From NCBI GenBank assembly GCA_027604005.1, contig JADGJT010000511.1:1-13848 (forward strand): DNA of 13,848 bases, read 5' to 3'. The DNA comes from Dinochytrium kinnereticum (taxonomy: Eukaryota; Chytridiomycota; Chytridiomycetes; Chytridiales; Chytridiaceae). Shown here piece by piece: positions 1 through 8,570 of the stretch (position 1 is its first letter; every line of letters starts with the position of its first letter). Under the pieces are notes generated by a model. It was given only the letters and a program-made list of their open reading frames with translations. It was not told the DNA's origin and made no database searches. The position numbers and the translations under genes are program-made.

Positions 1-22
1 AAAAAAAAAAAAAAAAAAAAAA
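1..22. repeat. Homopolymer A tract at window start
   Basis: The first 22 bases are all A. The tract lies downstream of the scramblase stop codon, so on that gene's strand it is a poly-T run. It may be ordinary low-complexity sequence or an assembly-edge artefact; nothing else is visible. Confidence 0.9.
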
Positions 23-111
23 CAGGCTCCAGAAATGCCCGCCCGAAAATAACCAATAATGAAAACGGAAAGCGTGAATTATATTCACAACATCAGCAAC
101 CGCCATCACCA

Positions 112-2294
112 TCAATCATCCCCAAAAAATCCCTTAAAAATATCCCCCACAGCGCTCCCAAAACCCCCCTCCTCACTTGACACCCCAGCCTGTTCATCCG
201 TCAAAAACCCATCATCTCCCCACTGATTTGTCCCACTATCACCCCCTCGTGGACTTGATCCACCCCAACCTCCGTCGCCACCTCCCCACGAATCACCGCC
301 ACTACTACCATCACCGGAAGCGTCGGAGGGAGGAGGAGGGGAAGCTGCGCCGTCTGCTCCTGCTGCACCGCCGAACCCGCCCATACCGGGGATGATGATG
401 GGAGGTGCCATGCCGCCGCCGCCACCTCCAACTGGGGCGGGAACGCTTCCCCCGCCGCCGCCGACCATTGGAATAGGGAGAAACCAGCCACTAGTTTAGT
501 TATAAATTTGATATTGGTAGGATAGGCATAGGATTTATGAGCTTACGATGAACTGTGTCTGCTGAAGTAGTCCGTATCGATGGTGACTGCACACGCCTTC
601 ACAAAAAAAATATAATAATGACGTTAAATAGGTTACAATAAAAAATAGACCTTACCAAAAGAACGGCTCTTTCATCCAGGCTCAATGGCCGCACAGGTTG
701 CGCTGCATCCATCTGGACAGAGTACACACCAGTATCCGTAAAAATCTGTCACCGTCCAATATCATTGCACGTCAACAGGCGTGTCCGAAAAACGAAAAAG
801 GAATTCCAACAAACCTCTCTTGCAAAACCCTGAAAACTCCTGTTAACGGCAGCTAGTAGCTGGCTTGCTTCGTCTACAACAGTAAAATCCCACGCCAGGA
901 GGACTGAACGAACGAGAGAAAATGCATAATTATGAGAACGATAACAATGACTTGGCATTAAAAGAGAATCACTCACCCGCATCAATCGCGGCAAACTGAG
1001 TGGTTCCTACAAAGAGATCATATTTCCTTCGCAGCGGGTGCCACGATCTGAAAATAGCATCGAGATCAATCAAAGTGATTGATAATGAAAATAACAAAGG
1101 CAGAAGAAGAGATACGCAACTGCTTCACTTCTCCGATGACCACATCATCCGGTGTCATAACCTTGATCGAACTGTTCAAAAGCCACTTCACGGGTCTATG
1201 AATCTATCAAACCGCAAAAGAGACAATATATAGTCAGGTTGCAGATTGGCAGAATGGGGAGCAGCATAATCTAAAGAATGACTATGTTCTTCAGTGGAAT
1301 CAAACCAACCTTCAAGACTTCATTACCCTCACGATCCAGGATGACGGCCTTGATAGCTCGCCGAGTTCTCATCAACTGACGAAGCATCGTCCCAGTGAAA
1401 GTTGTGTCTTCCTCAGCGATGAATCCAACGTTGTTCCCAAGGTAGTCCTTTACATTTATGGAGTAAGATACACGCAAAGAAAACGTAGAAAGTGATGCAA
1501 GTATACCTTTATGGCGTACTTGTTTGCCTGTTCATAACCTTAGACAACAATGTTAGGGTGAAGAACAACCAAACAAACCCCTGTGAGGCATGCTCGTCGG
1601 AGAAGGCAAAAGGGGAAAAAATAGACTTACTCACCAATAAGGACGTTCATCATCTCAATCTGCCTTCCGACCAAAAGTCCAGGATGCATCAACACCGACG
1701 CTGCCCCCATCCCTGTTGTCAAAACGCCACCCAATCCTTCACCATCCGCGGGAAGTTGAACAGGGACAGAAGCCATTGCTACAGCGGTGGGATCTGGCTG
1801 TGTAGCTGCAGCAGGGTCGATCGGGACCGACGGCGACCACAATGATGAATCCGCGGTTGTTGTTGTGGTGGGGAGACCTTGGGCGGTTGTTGTGGTTGAC
1901 GGCGGTGCATCTGTGCGCTTGATGGGTCGAATGGGTGGTGGGAGTGGACGTCGTGTGGCAGATCGATCTGGAGTTGGTGCTCAGTGTGCTGTTCAAAAAG
2001 GTCAAAAGAAGCTGGGAGATGATATCGCAGCAAAGCATACGATTGCTCATCTCTTTTTTTAACCCTCTTTTTCGAATCAGGCCACGGTTGGGCAGTGTGC
2101 TTACCAGTCACCATCCGCGCATAGGAGCGCTTGATGCTGTGTCGTGTGGAGGAAGCAGCTGCGGATATGCTTAGAGTGCCGCAGACGGGCAAGGGGAGAG
2201 GGCGCGATGAGATGGTGCGTAGGATGACCCCTCTGCATCCACGGGGGGACGTGCGAAGGGCGATCCGTCGCATGCAGCTCGCCGAGGCCGTCAT
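112..2294 (-). CDS. Phospholipid scramblase family protein (fungal AIM25-like), 10 exons
   Basis: Scramblases are Ca2+-linked lipid-binding beta-barrel proteins of membranes; the fungal AIM25 type is mitochondria-associated. My exons: 2294-2105, 1979-1635, 1538-1507, 1447-1310, 1203-1121, 1047-977, 903-815, 745-656, 596-547, 490-112. They join in frame to 488 aa. Family landmarks in order: RQIEMMNVLIGYEQANKY (about 167-184), GNNVGFIAEED, LRQLMRTRRA, HRPVKWLLNSSIKV, GEVKQSWHPLRRKYDLF, NRSFQGFAREIFTDTG (the region aligned with the Ca2+ motif of human PLSCR1), LSLDERAVLLACAVTIDTDY and FSRHS (about 360). The first 65 residues are rich in Arg/Ser/Ala and poor in acids, as in a mitochondrial presequence. 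Residues 60-150 are Pro/Thr-rich. The last 125 are Gly/Pro/Ser-rich and end in an acidic patch. The start is the first ATG after an in-frame TGA. Several donors are GTT-type (GTTGGT, GTTGCG, GTTTGT), supported by phase and homology. Family call very firm; exact membrane unproven. Confidence 0.93.
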
Positions 2295-2604
2295 AGGTGC
2301 GATGGGATGGATGGACAGATGTCAAGAAGAAGTGAAATCTCCTGAACCTCCCTGTCCCACCCTGAGCGGGGATATCCCTGCGAATGTTCCTGTGAACTTT
2401 GCTGCAGCTTAGCCAGTGAGACAGTGGCTTCCCCCTCAATCACCTATGGCGCACAAGGGGATATTTTGTGTTCTGTGTTTCCCAGAGATTTTGACCCCCT
2501 GCGTCTCCTGCGCGACTCCTTCAATCACCAAGCCGTCTTTCTCTCGCCGTCACCCACCATCCGTCCATCCGTCCCTCCGTTGCCTCCTCCGCATCGCTAG
2601 TGCC
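2295..2604. promoter_or_regulatory. Shared divergent promoter region
   Basis: These 310 bases separate two start codons pointing away from each other, so they must hold both promoters. TCAATCACC occurs twice on the plus strand (2436-2444 and 2521-2529), each after a pyrimidine run; its CAAT core makes it a candidate factor site. A short inverted repeat (AGCCA 2411-2415, TGGCT 2425-2429) lies beside the first copy. A C/T-rich stretch with CCATCCGTCC units (2557-2580) leads into the plus-strand gene. I see no clear TATA box. The region's role follows from gene orientation; the motifs are only candidates. Confidence 0.55.
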
Positions 2605-4894
2605 ATGGCCTCACCCACTTCCTCCCCCTCCGCTGCTGCGGATGCGCAGGCGTTTGAGTTCAAGAAGGCCTACCCTTACATTGTTGTATGTATTGTATTG
2701 CATGCGGACACCCACCCGGCCATCCATCCATCCATCCATCCATCCACTCCCGCATGAGTGCATACTTCTCATTATATGATACTGACGACTTCTTCTCATA
2801 CGGATTTAGACCCCCAAATCTTCACGCTACATCCGCTGGAGCATCTTCCTCTCCCTCTTGGTTGTTGTTGTTGCCGGCCTCCTCCTCGCCCTCACGATTC
2901 CCTACAAACGCCTGCTTGACTCCAATCCGAAGGGCCTTCAGCCTCTTTTCGTATCGGCCTCCCTCAAACCCTGTTTCTTGGAATACCAGAACCACGGTGA
3001 CGACGCCCTTCTCAATGAGTGCATTTCATTGAACGCTGGTGTCTATGTGTCCATTTCCCCTTCATCCTTTGAGTTTGATACCTCTATCCTTACTCTCTCG
3101 GTCAAGGCATTTCCCTCCACCTATCTGTCTAACGAGGTTGGCATTTTGAAGGAGGACCTAAAGTTTGAGATTGGGTAAGTTACAGGTGAAGAGAGTTGCT
3201 TGCCTGGCTACCGATCACCTTCTCGAAGCAATTGATGTAGATGCATGCTAGTTGTGGGATTAGAAAGCGCAGAAAGGAGCAGATGAGCAAGGCTCAATGC
3301 GCTGAAAGTCTTATTGGGAGGCGGCTTGTATATTACTGGCGAAGCGAATATGCGATGGCTTTTCTGAAATTAGTCGGCAACGCTTGTAAGATAGCTTATT
3401 GAAACATGATGGCTTTAAACTTAATCTTATACTGCGAGCCAAAGAAACACCTGGACCGTATTATCGACAACACCCACATTCTAATAGAGTTCTTTATATA
3501 GCCCACTTCTCCCCGCCCACATGCTTTACCCATTCCATGCTAACAAATCATTCTTTTTTCCCTTTGAAATAGATCTACAACCGTGGTCTCCAAGAAGAAC
3601 TCTAAGTTGGTGCCTTTTGAGGTGAAAGTTGGAGTGGAGGTCGACTACTCCATGTACCCCTTTGAGACCTTCTCCTTCCCTGACATTGGCTTTTTGATAA
3701 CCACCGATAAAGTCGACTTTTTGCCCTTTATCGCTGTTCAGGACCGTGACTTCAACATCAACACTCTTACCTTTTCCGCTCTTACTGCTGCTGAGATCAC
3801 TGAAGTCGACCCTCTTACTCAGCAGGTTGGCGTTTACGATGCTATGATATTGAGCTTATCTTTCCGGTGAGTTTGGTCCTTAGAATTCTGTATTGCTTGC
3901 AGTAGCGGCTTGCATTCGTCGTTGATTTCCTCCTTTAACATTTCAATATCCGGTTCCTTCTCTAACTTTTCCCCCGTCTCAACCTAAAGGCGCAATGTTA
4001 TTACAAAGGCCATCGTCTTCATGTCCTGGGGTCTTCTGGTATTGTTTTTAAATCCTTCAATATTCAATAATCTTCAAACTGTCCTGGAAAAAATACTGAC
4101 CAATTTTCTTTTTAGCACCTTTGGGCAATGATGTTCTTATTCATGGCGCTACAGGCTGTATTCCGTGATCGAAAGCAGTTCAGTATCATGACTTGGATTG
4201 CTGGTGGTATCATTTCAGCAAAGTAAGATCTGATCTTTCTCTGCTTTGTATGCTTGCTCGTTTTTTGTTGGTTTTTGTCCAGTTCCCTTTTTTTTTATCG
4301 AATTCCTTTTGTTACCTTTGCCGTTGTTGTGGTTGTTGGCTTTGTGTTTTTTTGGTTTTTTTTTGAAATCTAACCAGGACCCGCCTTTTATACTTTTCCA
4401 CCGCAGTGCTATTCGTAACCTCCAGCCTTCACCTCCTCCCGTCGGAACCATTGGAGACATTGCTACCTACATCTGGTAAGTCTATCTTGATCATGCCGCC
4501 TAAGCATGTAATATCCTGTTAACTAATTTATCGTCCGTTAGGGCTCTCGTTGTTGGTGCCTTAGGAACATTTGCAATCTTTTGCGCTGTCTTCCGAGAGT
4601 AAGAATCTGCTCCTCAATTCTTCCCACCCACTCTTTTCATTGTTTTTTTCTTCTTCTCATTTTGCTCATGTTTTCACCCCCAGCCACAAGCCTAAGAGCC
4701 CCAAAGACAAGGAGATGGAGAAGCGTGACAAGCAGCGCAGATGGCGGAAGCTTAAAAGCGATGAGGCCGCTGCTGAAAAGGAGGACGCGGCTGCCGCGGT
4801 CGCTGGAAAGGCCAATGTTGAGGGTGCCAACATTGTTAGGTTGGAGGAGACTCAGCCTGTGAACGATGGCTGGGGTTTCAAGATTGCGAAGTAA
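2605..4894 (+). CDS. DUF4436-like multi-pass membrane protein, 8 exons
   Basis: Exons 2605-2685, 2810-3174, 3573-3866, 3990-4038, 4116-4222, 4407-4475, 4542-4598 and 4684-4894 join in frame to 410 aa; every junction has GT/AG and consistent phase. A short N-terminal segment precedes membrane helix 1 (about 38-57, SIFLSLLVVVVAGLLLALTI). Next comes a beta-rich domain of about 190 residues (60-250), probably facing the lumen or outside, with a YPFETFSFPDIGFLI core. Three hydrophobic segments follow (about 251-277, 285-300, 314-338), with the loop IRNLQPSPPPVGTIGD before the last. The tail (341-410) is Lys/Arg/Glu/Ala-rich and cytoplasmic by the positive-inside rule. The fold order and the 'R-N-x-Q-P-x-x-P-P-x-G' loop recall the DUF4436 family of fungal and actinobacterial membrane proteins; this is from memory, not a search. 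Biochemical function is unknown. The ATG has an A/G-rich-poor but Kozak-like context (GCCATGG). The second intron is unusually long. Confidence 0.85.
2721..2744. repeat. CATC tetranucleotide microsatellite
   Basis: Six perfect CATC copies lie inside the first intron of the DUF4436-like gene. Related CCATCC/CCGTCC units occur just upstream of that gene's start (2557-2580). Probably a polymorphic simple repeat; no function is suggested. Confidence 0.9.
3175..3572 (+). other. Unusually long intron (398 nt) of the DUF4436-like gene
   Basis: It runs from GTAAGT to a terminal AAATAG and is over twice as long as the gene's other introns. I read it for a hidden exon or small RNA. ATGATGG (about 3406) and CTGA (about 3302) loosely recall snoRNA boxes C and D, but their order is wrong for a box C/D RNA. 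No convincing internal gene is visible. Confidence 0.7.
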
Positions 4895-5751
4895 AATTGA
4901 GGGGGCCTGCGTGTTGCTGTAAAGTGCCGAATTATTTCTCTTGATTTGGATGCTCCCCTCTTTTATTATGGGATGATTTTGGGTGGAAGCGCGTACGAGA
5001 TTCCGTTTGGTTGTTGAGAATGGTGGCTCTATATTCTTTTGTCCCCACTTCTATTTCTCGTTTTCGCCTGCCCGCCCCTTCGTTATTAGGTAAGGGCGAA
5101 GGCAGGGTATATTATTATAAACCTCAATCTGAATGACTTCATCATAATTTGTCTAGCCTTTGCTAGCACATAAAAGGTAGAATCAGCCCTGAAAAAGAAG
5201 TCTGATTTCCAGGACGAGAGTAAGGAGCAGACCAGGTAGCTTACCTTAAGTTTTCCACAAAGACGAGACAGTGGGATAGGTAAACATAACGATGGGAGGA
5301 TCATGAGTATGATGCCACGGGGCCCTGCTTCTTGACGGACTTTGGGCTTGGCATTGCTCGTCACAGTGTGAAACTTGGGCCTTATTCACAATCTATTTTT
5401 CAATGATAAACAGTGTCTGAGGAGTTGCGCAGATGAATATCTTGCGACACATCAAAAGAAGTCCCTATTCGCTATTCGGTAAGAGGAGGTAAGAACACAA
5501 TATTAGCAGTATGAAGATGAAGGTCGAGATGTGGGGGACAGGATCACGACAAACAAAACCACATTGAGAGTCAAGCAACGGATGGATTGAACTTGCTATA
5601 CTCTCTTTTAGGAATACTTTGAACTGCCCAAATATAGGAATCCAACAAAACAAGGCGACTCTCTCAGTCGCATGGGAAAGCTCAAGCATGGAGATCACTT
5701 CATTTACTCATTCACTGCGAGGCAACGGGTATGCGTACATAAAAATAAGAC
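4895..5751. other. Intergenic region, no gene recognised
   Basis: The first 190 bases are probably the 3' UTR of the DUF4436-like gene. The rest is AT-rich, with two short minus-strand open stretches (5086-5364 and 5465-5698). Their translations are hydrophobic and biased as expected from AT-rich noncoding DNA, have no recognisable domain, and are not flanked by convincing splice sites. I see no promoter, repeat or RNA gene. Confidence 0.5.
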
Positions 5752-6273
5752 TTTTTGAAGAAAGCAGAGGCTGTGGCTGAACTGCCAGCGCCAGCTACCG
5801 CCAGCAGTCAAGCGGACGATTAAGAAGGAAACACGCAATTCCTGCTGGCAATGTTTCCCGAAGGAGTCTGGATGACTCTGAGCAGGACGAGGTTCTCCTT
5901 CAACCCGACTTGAAGAAACGGAAATCCAAACTTCACACCATCGAAGATGCTAAGCCTTTTGTTTATCAAGATTCGGAAAACTGAAAACGATGAGGTTATG
6001 CCTGCGGTAGGTCTAAAATCTATTTCGGCTGTTTTAATAGGAAGAAGTGGTTAGGTGGCTTCTGGATCGGAGAGGGACGTTGGAGCCACGGCACAGGCTT
6101 AACCAGAAGATCCTTCTCTAACAAATAACGAACGATCTCGACGAAAAGTCTCTATTGTTGTGGATGCTCTAGAACACAGGAAAATGAACTTGAAAAAGAC
6201 TCGTTCAAAGTTCACTGCCATGTGCTCTGTGCGGATGTACCATCGAGAGCATCACTTACTGCCCCTTTATTGA
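5752..6273 (+). pseudogene. Broken coding island, charged nuclear-type protein remnant
   Basis: No single open frame is long, but joined pieces read like a disordered protein. Frame 1 (5752-5820) gives KKAEAVAELPAPATASSQAD. Frame 2 (about 5780-5981) gives RRSLDDSEQDEVLLQPDLKK and IEDAKPFVYQDSEN, then TGA at 5982. GAAAAC occurs twice (5976-5981 and 5983-5988) with one T between; this 7-base tandem duplication would explain the shift, since the next frame resumes with ENDEVMPA. A possible 48-nt intron (GTAGGT 6007 to TTAG 6054) links to a third segment (6055-6270) with one TAA (6100-6102) and the basic stretch ERSRRKVSIVVDALEHRKMN. That stretch weakly recalls the shugoshin C-terminal box (SRR-x-V-S ... 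L-x-x-K-M); I do not claim it. It could instead be a live gene whose introns I cannot resolve. Confidence 0.35.
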
Positions 6274-6279
6274 AAATGA

Positions 6280-6430
6280 TTTTTTATCGTTTTCTTGCTT
6301 TTCGTTTTTTGCTGATTCTTTTGTCTTGATTTCGCTTTTTCTTTCTTATTCTTTTCCTCTCGCTTGCTTTGGTTTTTCTTTTCTTTCTTTTTCTCTGTTT
6401 CTTCTTTTCACACTGTGCCGGGTTTCTTTT
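6280..6430. repeat. Pyrimidine-rich (T/C) low-complexity tract
   Basis: About 150 bases are dominated by T and C on the plus strand, with TTTTC/TTTCTTT units and few purines. The opposite strand is purine-rich and would read as Lys/Glu/Arg-rich peptide in any frame, which is a composition effect. It follows the broken coding island directly. Confidence 0.75.
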
Positions 6431-6796
6431 TCCCGTCTTTCACCTTAATTACTAGAGTGACTTTATGTTATCTGCTATCATTTTTGTTTTATTTCATTAG
6501 GTTTGTTTCGATTGTGGAGGAATGTTGGTATTAGGGCTATATGAGCTATTATTATTTTTTCATCTTGAAGTGGTCACCAGTTCGCTTCGTTCGCTTCATC
6601 TTTTCAAGTAAGTCATTATGATCAACATTGTTCACCAGAGTAGATTTTTGGAGTTTCCAGCTCAGCTTTAGCTCTGTATAAGCATGGAGTGTTCATTCAG
6701 TAGAGGCAAAAACGGAATCCTTAAACTTAGAAACACTCTTTTCAGACAAAATGAAAATCCTTTGTTTGGTGTGGATACAATTCAGCTTGCAACGGC
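6431..6796. other. Intergenic region with a small tandem repeat
   Basis: No gene is visible. TTCGCTTCG at 6581-6589 is repeated almost exactly at 6590-6598, and CTTGAA/TTCAAG half-sites flank the pair. The right end is presumably the 3' UTR of the minus-strand zinc-repeat gene. Confidence 0.5.
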
Positions 6797-7618
6797 CTAT
6801 AGCCGACCCAGGTTCATCTTCTCCATGAGTTTCTTCAGCTCCTCACAGGCTTCATTCTCCGGATTTGAATCAGGTTGAAAACTGTTGATGATAAAACCAA
6901 ATGACTTTTGCGTTTCCTTGCAGATATTCGCGGTGATCTTTCTGTTAAAGATCTCATTTTCACGAAAGTAATAAACGACGCCTGCCGGATTAACCCTTCC
7001 TGAATCATAATCACTCGCAAAGGAAGCAAACCCGTTAAACTTCAGGTCATTAATTAGCCTCGTCGTTGGGTTCAAGTTGTTAAGATGGTTGAAGCCGAAT
7101 TTCAACCGATCCAACACCTGCTTTTTATCCTTGCATTCGGTTACAACCCGATTAACACATAGTGTCCCCAGATGGATCTCTACGACATGGTCGACTTCAA
7201 TCTCCTCAGGATCCTCCACATGCTTTTCGAGGTACCGATCCATTAACTCTCCTGGAAAATCCTTCAAGTAGCGATCGCGAACATTCTTTCCACGAAGCCA
7301 ATCCGTGTTTGCAAAGTTGATCGACGGATCGTGAGAGTTACAGCAATACGGGCTATCTCCCCGGCGGTATCGTTGGCATGGTTTTTGATCCGTCCCGGTT
7401 CCTGCGCACCTCTCTTGGCCTTCACCGTGATGCCCGCAATAAACACTTTGGTGGCGTGGAGGCATCTTGCAAGGTTTTCCATCCTTACAGATGCCCTGGC
7501 AGGTGGGGGAGTCCGGGAGGTGGCATTTGCAGTACTTTGAGTCGGTCGCAGCGTAATTCTTGCAACGCCTTTCGGTTTTCTTGATGGTAGCGATGCACTT
7601 GCTCCTTTTGTTCTCCAT
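6797..7618 (-). CDS. Triple Cys/His zinc-repeat protein with HNH-like nuclease core
   Basis: Intronless, 273 aa. Three tandem N-terminal repeats fit C-x9/10-C-x10-C-x2/3-H: C8/C19/C30/H33, C40/C50/C61/H64 and C71/C81/C92 (or C93)/H96, with the shared flavour '(T)K-x-G-x-x-C(K) ... YC-x-x-H' of small zinc-binding repeats such as DUF5763. After a linker comes VDHVVEIHL (D143, H144, E147, H149), then NHLNNLNP (177-184) and N190-x-x-K193. The order Asp-His ... Asn ... Asn-x-x-Lys is what a beta-beta-metal (HNH) nuclease shows, so I infer a DNA-cutting or DNA-binding role, probably nuclear. The C-terminal 80 residues (FASFASDYDSG ... MEKMNLGRL) are unassigned and end in a charged helix. The start is chosen because the first zinc repeat follows at once and a TATA box lies 43 bases upstream. 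Repeats are plain in the sequence; nuclease activity is inference, and the final catalytic His is replaced by Asn. Confidence 0.8.
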   Translation of the reverse strand: MENKRSKCIATIKKTERRCKNYAATDSKYCKCHLPDSPTCQGICKDGKPCKMPPRHQSVYCGHHGEGQERCAGTGTDQKPCQRYRRGDSPYCCNSHDPSINFANTDWLRGKNVRDRYLKDFPGELMDRYLEKHVEDPEEIEVDHVVEIHLGTLCVNRVVTECKDKKQVLDRLKFGFNHLNNLNPTTRLINDLKFNGFASFASDYDSGRVNPAGVVYYFRENEIFNRKITANICKETQKSFGFIINSFQPDSNPENEACEELKKLMEKMNLGRL

Positions 7619-7661
7619 CGCTCGTCCTGGTCGTTAGAGCCTTTCAAAGGAATTTGACGAG

Positions 7662-7669
7662 CTTTTATA
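7662..7669 (-). promoter_or_regulatory. TATA box of the zinc-repeat/HNH gene
   Basis: On the minus strand the sequence is TATAAAAG, in the context GTGTATAAAAGCTC, ending 43 bases before the ATG at 7618. Motif and spacing suit a core promoter with a short 5' UTR. It is the clearest TATA box in the window. Confidence 0.55.
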
Positions 7670-7683
7670 CACAGCTCAGCCAC

Positions 7684-8570
7684 CCTGTGCTGTCACATCC
7701 CGCATCCCAACCCAGTGAGAATTTGGAATGCTAATGGATGTCTCCCAGTTCGTATGAAGCCGAAAGGGATGACCTGCAGCACGACAACACCGAAACCGTG
7801 TATCAAGTATAACGTTTATACCTATCGTTGCACGCATTTTGATGGATGATAAATGAGGCCTTCTTCTACCGAAAGGGTGAGTTTCTTCCTTTACACTCTG
7901 TCTACTCTCTACCTGTGTCCCTTTCTACTCTAGTGTTCTGTACCATTTCCACTCTTCGCTCCTGTCAGTCTTGTCTTTGAAACGTCTGTTGATACTCTCT
8001 CTGCCATGCTTTATTCCCCATATTGAATGTGTACCCAATTAATGAACAGTGATGTGAAAGGTGTTGGCGGTATTTACTTCCGTTTGTTGTTACAGCGCTT
8101 TGGGATCCATCCATCAGGAGCTTTTATTCCGTTGATGCTTTTTTCTGTCGCTCAATCTGTAGGGTCCATCCTTTGGCAGGGACGACGGTATGCTGCTGAG
8201 AAAAGTTTCTGTCTGGCAGTCTGGCGTCGTTTCTTCGAATGTTTACTGGGAGGAGGGTTTTCTTCTATAATCGCGCCTGTCAAGTGGTAACGGTACCAGC
8301 TGCTCAAGATAATAAGGCCAAGTATTGAATGTTCTATGTTATATTCTCTGGAAATGCTGCCCCTTTCCGTGCTCGATGGGCACTGACACTCACTGCGTTG
8401 TTGGTTGCCGTGAACAGAGGTTAAGGCAGGTTCATCTATCTGAAGTGCCTACACCTAGCTGCACTCTTATCAAGAACACTTACCTCTCAGTTAAAACCTC
8501 CCACCAGATGATGGTCAGGTCTGTGAAATTTTGAAAACACCCCATCAACCTACCTCCTGCCTCCGTTGGA
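7684..8570. other. Intergenic region, only doubtful small ORFs
   Basis: This separates the minus-strand zinc-repeat gene from the plus-strand acetyltransferase. A short plus-strand frame near 7755-7845 starts MKPKGMTCSTTTPKPC and contains YTYRCTH, a Cys/His pattern of small fungal proteins, but it ends after 31 codons. An AAGG-GTGAGT donor-like site (about 7877) and a TCTACTCTAG acceptor-like site (about 7934) follow without giving a sensible product. A frame at 8042-8290 (MNSDVKGVGGIYFRLLLQRF...) has no recognised domain. The last ~100 bases are presumably the acetyltransferase promoter and 5' UTR. I call no gene. Confidence 0.45.

Noticed and set aside
1779..2062. Long plus-strand frames opposite scramblase exons 1-2
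   Set aside because: They are antisense shadows; the minus-strand frame gives a scramblase with consistent exon phases.
3290..3420. Box C/D-like snoRNA signals in the long intron
   Set aside because: The D-like CTGA precedes the C-like ATGATGG, and no terminal stem is visible.
5086..5698. Two minus-strand ORFs of 92 and 77 codons
   Set aside because: Hydrophobic, low-information translations from AT-rich DNA, no domain or splice context.
7264..7683. 139-codon minus-strand ORF overlapping the zinc-repeat gene
   Set aside because: It is an alternative frame of the zinc-repeat gene, without domains, while the main frame has regularly spaced Cys/His.
8027..8290. Plus-strand ORF with hydrophobic N-terminal half
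   Set aside because: No domain, no clear promoter or splice partners; kept only as a note in the intergenic entry.
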